Assembly (NCBI GenBank): GCA_903895845.1
Contig: CAITVK010000121.1
Span: 1 to 64,000, forward strand
Direction of reading: 5' to 3'
DNA length: 64,000 nt
Source: an uncultured Chitinophagaceae bacterium
GTDB taxonomy: Bacteria > Bacteroidota > Bacteroidia > Chitinophagales > Chitinophagaceae
Made by a program: the position numbers and the translations under genes. Of the stretch, positions 27,871-34,542 are shown piece by piece; within the stretch, counting starts at the first letter, position 1; each line of letters starts with the position of its first letter. The notes beneath the pieces are model-generated. The model was not told the DNA's origin, searched no databases, and saw only the letters and a list, made by a program, of their open reading frames with translations.

Positions 27871-27934
27871 TTGGGATAAGAGAATGAACACTTTGGATAA
27901 GATGCTGCATACGTTTTGGTGCTGTTGGGATAAG
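27871..27934. repeat. Degenerate short array (TTGGGATAAG words)
   Basis: TTGGGATAAG at 27871, TTTGGATAAG at 27892 (21 bp later), a weak relative TTTTGGTGCTG at 27914, and TTGGGATAAG at 27925. The first spacing equals the 21-bp period of the other arrays. No linked orphan ORF is next to it; the nearest start is GH43 on the minus strand, about 125 bp away. Confidence 0.4.
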
Positions 27935-28034
27935 TGATTCAAAAGGAAAAGCTTATAGGTTTAGGATGTTAAGGAGCTTACTTATTTATAAAAAATATCA
28001 TAAATCATAGGGCTCAAAATACTCTCCTATCACA

Positions 28035-28070
28035 AACACACCCTTGAAACAATCGCATCAAGGGTGTGTT
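28035..28070. terminator. Perfect 13-bp stem-loop terminator
   Basis: AACACACCCTTGA/TCAAGGGTGTGTT around a 10-nt loop, with T-rich sequence on the plus side. It lies after the stop of the minus-strand glycosyltransferase gene (28109) and upstream of the GH43 region, separating the two transcription units. Confidence 0.65.
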
Positions 28071-28108
28071 TTATTTGAAATATAGAAGGGTTATAAAACT
28101 AAACGGAG

Positions 28109-29188
28109 CTAAGCCAATGAAAGCGATTCATGCGGATGCGGATGATAACCAACTTCTGGCTGTTGAGGAATGCTTTGTTGGGCTAATCCTTTCTCTATCA
28201 CAATATCCACAATCTCTTGGGTGGACTGATGCAATATTAACGGAATGGCATGCAATCCTGTCAACCATTTTTGAACGGATAGATGGAAGTCTTCTCCTAT
28301 TTTATCGATGATTTTTACATTGAAACGTTCCAACGCTGCGGCATTGCACAACTGCTCATATTGTCCGCGAATGGGAAGACAAAGTAACTTTTTGCCTAGG
28401 TACAAAGCTTCGGCTGGTGTCTCGAATCCCGCACCTGTAATGACGCCTGCAGCTGAAATCATACTATTATTGAAGCCGTCATTGCTGATGGGCATCAAGG
28501 TAATGTTGCCTTTTTGCTCCGTCGTTTTCACCTTTTTGGAGAAAACATGAAACGGTATCTCCTTGCATTTACCCAAAGCCGCCACCACCACTTCATCGCT
28601 GTAATGAGACAGATAAACCGTAACATGCCCTTCATTGGTAGGCGTGGCGGCAATGATATTGTCTTTGATGATGGGCGAAAAAATGAAATCGTCATAAGAA
28701 TCAAAGTGCAAACCAACGTAACTGGTGGACGTGGCATAGTGTTTCAACACCCATTCGCCAATAAAATCTCTTTTCTTTGGTTTAGGCGTCTTGTCAGAAA
28801 TAAAACTTGACTGGTGTCCGAAACCAATGCTAGGCACCCGTTTCAGTTTGCAGGCAATGGCGGTGATGCTTTCAAAATCGTTGATTACTAAATCATAATT
28901 TTCTACAGGCAACTCCTTTGCTTCTTTCCAGATGCGGCTGAGTTTTAACTCTTTCCACATCTTAAGGTAATCCAAACCGCCTCTGTTGCCATAAAACAAA
29001 CTCAAACCTTTGCTTCTATATTTTACGGGTAAAGCCGCATCGAGGTTACTGTTACTGCCACTCAAAAAAACATCCACTTCACCATACTGTTCTAGATAAG
29101 GCAGAAGTTGCATAGCACGGGCTATGTGTCCATTGCCAGTTGCCTGAACAGCGTAGAGAATTCTCAAATTTTTATTTATGTGCCGCAT
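28109..29188 (-). CDS. Glycosyltransferase family protein (MurG/GT28-like fold)
   Basis: 359 residues. The N-terminal Rossmann start ILYAVQATGNGHIARAMQLL resembles the G-x-G-H-x-x-R loop of MurG-like enzymes. The C-terminal half has VITGAGFETPAEALYLGKKLLCLP, the usual nucleotide-sugar site G-G-x-x-T-x-x-E-A with a Phe-Glu-Thr variant, and RGQYEQLCNAAAL. It should be a cytosolic or membrane-associated glycosyl transferase of unknown acceptor. It begins 7 bp after the metallophosphoesterase stop on the same strand, so the two form an operon. Confidence 0.8.
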   Translation of the reverse strand: MRHINKNLRILYAVQATGNGHIARAMQLLPYLEQYGEVDVFLSGSNSNLDAALPVKYRSKGLSLFYGNRGGLDYLKMWKELKLSRIWKEAKELPVENYDLVINDFESITAIACKLKRVPSIGFGHQSSFISDKTPKPKKRDFIGEWVLKHYATSTSYVGLHFDSYDDFIFSPIIKDNIIAATPTNEGHVTVYLSHYSDEVVVAALGKCKEIPFHVFSKKVKTTEQKGNITLMPISNDGFNNSMISAAGVITGAGFETPAEALYLGKKLLCLPIRGQYEQLCNAAALERFNVKIIDKIGEDFHLSVQKWLTGLHAIPLILHQSTQEIVDIVIEKGLAQQSIPQQPEVGYHPHPHESLSLA

Positions 29189-29194
29189 AAATGA

Positions 29195-30072
29195 CTATTG
29201 TAGAGATACTTTAATGGTGTTTTGAATAGAAGGCATCGACTTGAAAAACAACACTTCATCGGGTACTACATTCAACTTCGGCAGTCTCTTTTCCATTGCA
29301 ACTACAGGGGCAGAGGGTGTAACAAATTGTTTGCTGTCATATTGATAGATGTTCCACTCCTTGTTGTTGTACTCCAAAGAAGTTAGATTTTCTATCCAGT
29401 CGCCACTATTCAAATACGTAACACTTCCTTTATCCGTGGTAATAACCCTTTTTGTGGTTGGTGAATGTGTCCACAAATTACGTAGTCATACTTCTTTTCA
29501 ATAGCCAGTTCAGCAGCGGTCTGCTCAAAATCACCAATCCAAGACACGGCTTTCTTCACCCCATTCTTCACCTTTTTGCTAAAACTCATCTTCTCTTTGC
29601 CCATCAAGCTGAGTCCCCAATTGATGAAACTATTAATCATTATCAGCAAATCATAACCTTGTCCGCCCAGCTTAGCCAGTAGTTTCGCACTTCCTTTGGT
29701 AGTAGCATCAAACACATCTCCATGAAAAACCCAGGTCATTTTGCCATTTATCTCCATCACCAACTTGTCTGTCAACTGAAAATCACCAATTTGCAAGTCG
29801 GAGTAGCGACGCATCATCTCATCGTGGTTTCCGGTTATATAGATTACTCTGGTTCCCTTGCTCAACAGGTTCATTATTTCTTTGATCACCTGCATATGCG
29901 CCACAGGGAAATAACTCTTTTTAAACTGCCATCCATCAATGATGTCGCCGTTGAGAATAAGTATTTGGGGGGAGATACTTTTTAGGTAGTTGACTATTTC
30001 TTTAGCATTGCATCCGTAGGTTCCTAAGTGTAAATCACTCATTACAACCACTTCAACTTGTCTTCTTTCCAT
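29195..30072 (-). pseudogene. UDP-2,3-diacylglucosamine-diphosphatase-like metallophosphoesterase, frameshifted
   Basis: The first frame (from ATG 30072) has the full calcineurin-like metal set: SDLHLG, NGDIIDGW, TGNHDE, FHGDVFD and CGHIHQP. It then breaks into KGLLPRIKEVLRI and stops at 29410. The expected continuation (KRVITTDKGSVTYLNSGDWIENLTSLEY) is found in another frame that ends at 29195. The two frames meet at an A5 run on the minus strand (29449-29453); one extra A would restore a single protein of about 290 residues. The downstream frame has only a TTG start overlapping the CGHIH coding region, so it is not a separate gene. It is a genuine frameshift or a homopolymer sequencing error. 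Confidence 0.85.
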
Positions 30073-30291
30073 TATTAAAGTTTGTCAAAATTCCATTGCA
30101 CATATTAACCCAGTGTTAAATTAAAAACACCAAATTGTTAACAAGCTTTTGGAGAATCAACTTACAGGTAATAGAACATAGACTAGCAAAGGCTTTGGTG
30201 AAGAGAGCGGCTTATAAATGAATACCCTGGAATTGTTTGAAAAAACTTTATAAGCCTTTTGATGTTTACTGAAAGAACAACGAACTACGCA

Positions 30292-30882
30292 ATGACGATA
30301 CAACAATACATTCTAAAGTTTCTCTACCCCTTTATCATGTTAATAGACAAGCTGACGCCCGCAAAAGATGCGTCACTTATAAATTCTCATCATACTTTGC
30401 CAGTTATACCTGTTTATAACATTGAAGTGATGGCCAACAACAATCAACCATTTTCATTGGAACAGTTTAGGGGAAAGAAGATATTGTTGGTGAATACGGC
30501 AAGTAACTGTGGTTTTACAGCACAATATGATGCCTTGGAATCGTTGTACAAACAGTATCGGGACAAGTTGGTGATTGTTGCTTTTCCTTCCAATGATTTC
30601 AGAGGACAAGAGCCACATACTGATACGGATATCAGTCAATTTTGTAAAATTAATTACGGGGTAACGTTTCCATTGATGAAGAAATCGGATGTGGTAAAAG
30701 GAAAGAATCAGAATGAAATATACCAATGGCTAACAGATCCTGCCAAAAATGGATGGTGCAGCCAACAACCCACATGGAACTTTTGCAAATACCTGATTGA
30801 TGAAAAAGGAACCCTTACCCACTTCTTCAAGCAAACTGTTTCTCCATTGGATAAGCGGGTGATTGATGCAATTAAAGAATAG
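30292..30882 (+). CDS. Glutathione peroxidase family protein (thiol peroxidase)
   Basis: 196 residues from the ATG at 30292 (MTIQQYILKF); a longer in-frame start at 30259 is less likely because the extra residues look unstructured. The peroxidatic site LLVNTASNCGFTAQY has Cys (not selenocysteine) near residue 73. FPSNDFRGQEP and WNFCKYLIDEKG complete the family motifs (Gln/Trp/Asn network). An N-terminal hydrophobic helix suggests membrane attachment or export. It detoxifies peroxides, probably with thioredoxin as reductant, as in other bacterial homologues. Confidence 0.92.
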   Translation: MTIQQYILKFLYPFIMLIDKLTPAKDASLINSHHTLPVIPVYNIEVMANNNQPFSLEQFRGKKILLVNTASNCGFTAQYDALESLYKQYRDKLVIVAFPSNDFRGQEPHTDTDISQFCKINYGVTFPLMKKSDVVKGKNQNEIYQWLTDPAKNGWCSQQPTWNFCKYLIDEKGTLTHFFKQTVSPLDKRVIDAIKE

Positions 30883-30953
30883 AAGGTTTTCTAACTGATT
30901 AAGAAGAGGTATGTAAACTTTATTTCCTTCTTTTGCGTTCAAATGTTTATGAA

Positions 30954-31415
30954 ATGATCAAATTAAGAAGGGCGGTAAAAGAAGATTGTACAAGACTGTT
31001 GGAGTTGGTTCAAGAATTGGCTGTGTATGAAAAGGCCCCACAAGAAGTAACGGTTACACTTGCGCATTTTGAAGAGAGTGGTTTTGGCAATAATCCTGTT
31101 TGGTGGGCTTATGTAGCTACTACAACAACCGAAAAAGGAGTGGAATATATTGTGGGGATGTCTTTGTATTATATTAGATACAGCACCTGGAAAGGACAAT
31201 CGCTTTACTTGGAAGATTTGATTGTAACAGAAAGCATGCGCGGAAAAGGAATCGGAAAGTTACTTTTTGAAGTAATGATAGAAGAATGCAAACTAAAAGG
31301 CTTCAAGCGGATGTGCTGGCAAGTACTGGACTGGAATGAACCTGCCATCAACTTCTACAAAAAATACAATGCCACTTTTGATGGCGAATGGTTGAATGGA
31401 GCAATAGACTTCTGA
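30954..31415 (+). CDS. GNAT family N-acetyltransferase
   Basis: 153 residues from the ATG at 30954 (MIKLRRAVKEDCTRLLEL); an in-frame TTG at 30933 is not needed. The acetyl-CoA-binding core is LYLEDLIVTESMRGKGIGKLLFE (R-G-x-G-I-G loop). The C-terminal WQVLDWNEPAINFYKKYNA matches the diamine/spermidine acetyltransferase subgroup. Probable target is a small amine. It is convergent with the lipoprotein gene at 31424, 8 bp away. Confidence 0.9.
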   Translation: MIKLRRAVKEDCTRLLELVQELAVYEKAPQEVTVTLAHFEESGFGNNPVWWAYVATTTTEKGVEYIVGMSLYYIRYSTWKGQSLYLEDLIVTESMRGKGIGKLLFEVMIEECKLKGFKRMCWQVLDWNEPAINFYKKYNATFDGEWLNGAIDF

Positions 31416-31423
31416 TGAAACAT

Positions 31424-32443
31424 TTATTTTACAATCCAATTTTGTGCAATTCGATATACTTGAGGTGTGGGGGATGCGTAACTGATTAGTCCTATATTTT
31501 TGGCATAGTAAACATCGTTTGGAAGAATTGAACTTGAAATATCTCTTCCGCTGAGTGTAAGCGTAATATCCTGACGGACGTGTATAACACTATCCAGTGT
31601 TATCGAATTGGCAAATGTATAATTGATATTTTTCTCTACAATAGTTAGTTTTATACTCACTGCTGCAGGCTGTCCTTGATAGGTTCCAGTAAAGGTTTGA
31701 GATTGATAGAAAACACTTCCAACCGGTTTGGTATCATCTAAGAACATATACTCAAACGGAGGTATCGAAAATCCAGAGAAGATATCAGTGTATTCATAGT
31801 ATTGTCCTTTATAATTTTTTCTATAATAGTGTGAATCACTAGCTCTGCTCGAAGAAAACAGTCTGTATGTTTGCCCACTTTTAACTTGTGTGCTAGGTGA
31901 TACGGTATATCTAACAGTATCAGTTGCGCTTGTATTAGGTAAAGTATCGTAAGTCCAATAACTACCAATCGACATGGGGAAATAGTCTCTTTCTGATTTG
32001 GACAAACTATTTGTCAATACACTAAACGAACAAACAGAGTTCTGGAAAAATACGTTGAAATAAGAAGTGCCTTGTACTACAGGAGTGCCATTACCTCGTA
32101 GCGTAACTGTTTTTATTCCAGTATTGTAGGTTGTAGCGGAATCCATAGAAAACCAACAGCCATTAACGGTATCGGTATAGAGCTTATACCTTCCTGTTTT
32201 TGTGAAATTTACAGTAACAGTAATTGTGTTTTTAGATGTTAAAGCGGTATCCTGTGTGTAGTTGCCATTAACCGTAATGGCCATACAATTGCCTGATTCA
32301 TCTTGTAGGCTACCCGCAGCTGCGGTATAGATGGGAGGTAAAACAATAAGTGTTTGGCTGTTTTCTACACTATAATCCTTTTGACAACCCGTAATTGTCA
32401 TCAATATTGCTAAACAAAAAACTAAACCGAAAACTTTATTCAT
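31424..32443 (-). CDS. Lipoprotein of unknown function
   Basis: 339 residues with a clear lipobox (MNKVFGLVFCLAILMTITGC). The N-terminal 120 residues form a beta-rich Ig-like stretch. The second part (SKSERDYFPMSIGSYWTYDT onward) resembles beta-barrel-like domains common in Bacteroidota surface lipoproteins ('x-x-G-x-Y-W-x-Y'). No enzymatic motif is visible. It is likely anchored in the outer membrane. Confidence 0.75.
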   Translation of the reverse strand: MNKVFGLVFCLAILMTITGCQKDYSVENSQTLIVLPPIYTAAAGSLQDESGNCMAITVNGNYTQDTALTSKNTITVTVNFTKTGRYKLYTDTVNGCWFSMDSATTYNTGIKTVTLRGNGTPVVQGTSYFNVFFQNSVCSFSVLTNSLSKSERDYFPMSIGSYWTYDTLPNTSATDTVRYTVSPSTQVKSGQTYRLFSSSRASDSHYYRKNYKGQYYEYTDIFSGFSIPPFEYMFLDDTKPVGSVFYQSQTFTGTYQGQPAAVSIKLTIVEKNINYTFANSITLDSVIHVRQDITLTLSGRDISSSILPNDVYYAKNIGLISYASPTPQVYRIAQNWIVK

Positions 32444-32677
32444 ATTATTCCCTTCAGATAAAAAACGTAGATGTTATTTGCTGATGCTATGCTGCTTATT
32501 AGCAATAACTCCCCTCAAATGTAGCAGATTTACTTTGTAGAGAGGGTCTATAATCTGTTTTGTTGGTATAAAAACAACATGGGGAGTGCTAACTTGTGCC
32601 TTATTCCTACAAATTGGATGTAAAACAGTGAGCATAATCAATTATTTTTACAGTCATTCAACATCAAATTATCTAAA

Positions 32678-33028
32678 ATGAAATTTCTGTTAAAAACGTT
32701 GGTTACCTCCGTTGCAGTGTTAATAGCTGCTTTTTTATTAAGTGGAGTCAGTGTAGACAATACAATTACGGCTGTTTTAGTTGCTGTTGTAATGGGTTTA
32801 TTAAATAGTTTTATAAAGCCTATCCTCATTGTTTTAACGATACCAATTACGGTTTTCACCTTCGGGTTGTTCTTGCTTTTCATCAATGTATTGATTGTGA
32901 AATGGACTTCAGAAATAGTACATGGGTTTAAAGTAAAAGATTGGTGGGCTGCGCTCATGTTCAGCATCATTGTTTCGCTGGTAACATCTATTATCGAAGG
33001 ACTTATTGGGAAAAAGGAGAGCGAGTAA
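32678..33028 (+). CDS. Phage-holin-family membrane protein (PF04020 type)
   Basis: 116 residues with four predicted membrane helices (about 4-24, 29-47, 50-75, 88-110). The conserved MGLLNSFIKPILIVLTIPIT segment is characteristic of the chromosomal family misleadingly called phage_holin_4_2. No phage genes are nearby. It lies 46 bp upstream of rpiB on the same strand. Function not established. Confidence 0.88.
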   Translation: MKFLLKTLVTSVAVLIAAFLLSGVSVDNTITAVLVAVVMGLLNSFIKPILIVLTIPITVFTFGLFLLFINVLIVKWTSEIVHGFKVKDWWAALMFSIIVSLVTSIIEGLIGKKESE

Positions 33029-33074
33029 TTAAATTCGATTATTTTCGCCCAGTAGAACGATCAATTTATTTATT

Positions 33075-33533
33075 ATGAGCAAGACAGTATTTGAGACAAC
33101 CAGAAAACCAATCGCAATAGGTAGTGACCATGCAGGGTTTGAATATAAAAAAGCCGTTAAACAATGGCTAAAAGAAAAGGGATTTACAGTTAAAGACTTT
33201 GGAACCACCTCTTTGGAAAGCGTTGACTATCCAGATTTCGCTCATCCAACTGCCCATAGTGTAGAAAGCGGTGAAGCCGCTTTTGGTATTTTGTTTTGTG
33301 GCAGCGCCAATGGGGTTGCAATTACCGCCAACAAACACCAAGGAATAAGAGCAGGACTTTGCTGGGAAAATGAAGTGGCACAACTTGTTCGCAAACACAA
33401 CGATTGTAATATCATTTGTATCCCTTCACGTTTTGTAGCGTTACCATTGGCACAAGAAATGATTGAAACCTTTATGCACACAGCTTTTGAAGGCGGCAGA
33501 CATGCCTTAAGGGTGAACAAGATAAGCTGTTAG
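33075..33533 (+). CDS. rpiB: Ribose-5-phosphate isomerase B
   Basis: 152 residues. It converts ribose 5-phosphate and ribulose 5-phosphate in the pentose phosphate pathway. Visible are IGSDHAGFEYKKAVK (substrate loop), DYPDFAH, and FCGSANGVAITANKHQGIRAG with the catalytic Cys in the FCGSANG motif. CWENEVAQLVRKHNDCNI follows. A TATTTTCG -7 box at 33040-33047 lies 27 nt upstream of the ATG. Confidence 0.95.
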   Translation: MSKTVFETTRKPIAIGSDHAGFEYKKAVKQWLKEKGFTVKDFGTTSLESVDYPDFAHPTAHSVESGEAAFGILFCGSANGVAITANKHQGIRAGLCWENEVAQLVRKHNDCNIICIPSRFVALPLAQEMIETFMHTAFEGGRHALRVNKISC

Positions 33534-33537
33534 AAAA

Positions 33538-33617
33538 AAGTAGTAAGTCATAGGTTGTAAGTCATAAGTAAGCATAATATTTCCGTTCTTACTTACTACT
33601 TATAACCTACTTCTTAC
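33538..33617. repeat. Intergenic word repeat (TAAGTCATAAGT family), inverted
   Basis: AGTAGTAAGTCATAGGTTGTAAGTCATAAGTAAG faces CTTACTTACTACTTATAACCTACTTCTTAC across the gap between convergent rpiB and the HAD gene. Probable bidirectional terminator. Confidence 0.5.
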
Positions 33618-33621
33618 AACA

Positions 33622-34236
33622 CTACAGTTCCAAATCCAGCAATGTCTTCGGCGCCACTAAGTGAATGGTTTGCAATCCAAGTGCTTGAGCAGCCTCTATG
33701 TTTTTGATGGTATCATCTATAAATAAAGTCTCTTCTGCAATCAATCCTTGTTCTTCCAATATGTGTAGAAATGAATCTGCATAAGGTTTACGTAAGCCCA
33801 TTTCGTGAGAATAATAGGGCTTTATAAAGTGCAGATTAAAATCATCAGTACCCAAATCTCTCTTGTATAGATTTATAAAAGCATCATAATGAATCTGGTT
33901 TGTATTTGAGAAAAGATAGATGTTGTATTTGTCTTTAATCTTCTTCAACCAATCAATTCTTTCTTTAGAAAACGAAACAAGCATCGCATTCCAGGCTTCT
34001 TTTATTTCCTCATTCGTTAAATCTGTATTTGTTTCTGTCCTAAAGGCATCATAAAACTGTTCGGGAGTTATGTTTCCCTTTTCTAAGTCTTCAAAAAGAG
34101 AATTAGCATGATGCTGTGTAAAGAATTCATCAAAGTCTATAACCCCATACTTAATAAATAAGTCTTTGGTCAATTGATAATTGAGGTTAAGGAAGATGCC
34201 TCCTAAGTCGAATATGATGTTTTTAATTGCTTTCAT
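33622..34236 (-). CDS. HAD superfamily hydrolase (subfamily IA)
   Basis: 204 residues. Motif I NIIFDLGGIFL carries the nucleophile Asp. The usual second Asp is replaced by Gly (DLGG), as in the IA variant 3 group with epoxide-hydrolase- or phosphatase-like members. Motif II is YLFSNTN, motif III the Lys in MGLRKPYADSF, and motif IV FIDDTIKNIEAA. A cytosolic small-molecule phosphatase is likely. Confidence 0.88.
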   Translation of the reverse strand: MKAIKNIIFDLGGIFLNLNYQLTKDLFIKYGVIDFDEFFTQHHANSLFEDLEKGNITPEQFYDAFRTETNTDLTNEEIKEAWNAMLVSFSKERIDWLKKIKDKYNIYLFSNTNQIHYDAFINLYKRDLGTDDFNLHFIKPYYSHEMGLRKPYADSFLHILEEQGLIAEETLFIDDTIKNIEAAQALGLQTIHLVAPKTLLDLEL

Positions 34237-34310
34237 CTCACAAAAGTAAAGGGAAGCACGGCGGAGAGATTACCGAATTGAGAATAAAATGCTACTGAAT
34301 AGAATTATGG

Positions 34311-34341
34311 TTTGGTAGATGTGATGATTTGTATATATTTG
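34311..34341 (+). promoter_or_regulatory. Bacteroidota-type promoter of the tRNA gene
   Basis: TTTG (34311-34314) and TATATTTG (34334-34341) are separated by 19 bp, matching the -33 TTTG / -7 TAnnTTTG consensus. The tRNA begins 36 nt downstream. The best promoter in the window. Confidence 0.75.
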
Positions 34342-34377
34342 CACTCCTTAAAACTGAAGAGGAATACTTTTCAGTCC

Positions 34378-34451
34378 GGGCCTATAGCTCAGTTGGTTAG
34401 AGCACCTGACTCATAATCAGGGGGTCCCTGGATCATGCCCAGGTGGGCCCA
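34378..34451 (+). tRNA. tRNA with CAT anticodon (Met or lysidine-type Ile2)
   Basis: 74 nt fold into a normal cloverleaf: acceptor GGGCCTA/TGGGCCC, D arm GCTC/GAGC, anticodon stem CCTGA/TCAGG with loop CTCATAA (anticodon 34412-34414), 5-nt variable loop, T stem CCTGG/CCAGG. No CCA is encoded. Odd feature: the T loop reads ATCATGC instead of TTCRANN, so the invariant T54-A58 pair is replaced by A54-T58. The anticodon alone cannot separate elongator Met from TilS-modified Ile2. Confidence 0.9.
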
Positions 34452-34456
34452 CACTA

Positions 34457-34500
34457 AAAGAACCTCTCACAGAATAATATTTGTGAGAGGTTCTTTCTTT
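34457..34500 (+). terminator. Terminator of the tRNA gene
   Basis: Perfect 15-bp stem AAAGAACCTCTCACA/TGTGAGAGGTTCTTT with a 10-nt loop, followed by CTTTTTAAG. It may serve the convergent GH2 gene as well. Confidence 0.85.
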
Positions 34501-34542
34501 TTAAGCCTTTTGCAATAGCTGCCGTTGTTGCTTGCTGCTGCG

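Noticed and set aside
29195..29476. Separate 93-residue gene
   Set aside because: It starts with TTG inside the CGHIH coding region and carries the conserved C-terminus of the metallophosphoesterase, so it is the shifted part of that gene.
32678..33028. Prophage marker (holin)
   Set aside because: The family name is historical; the gene is a chromosomal membrane protein with no phage neighbours.
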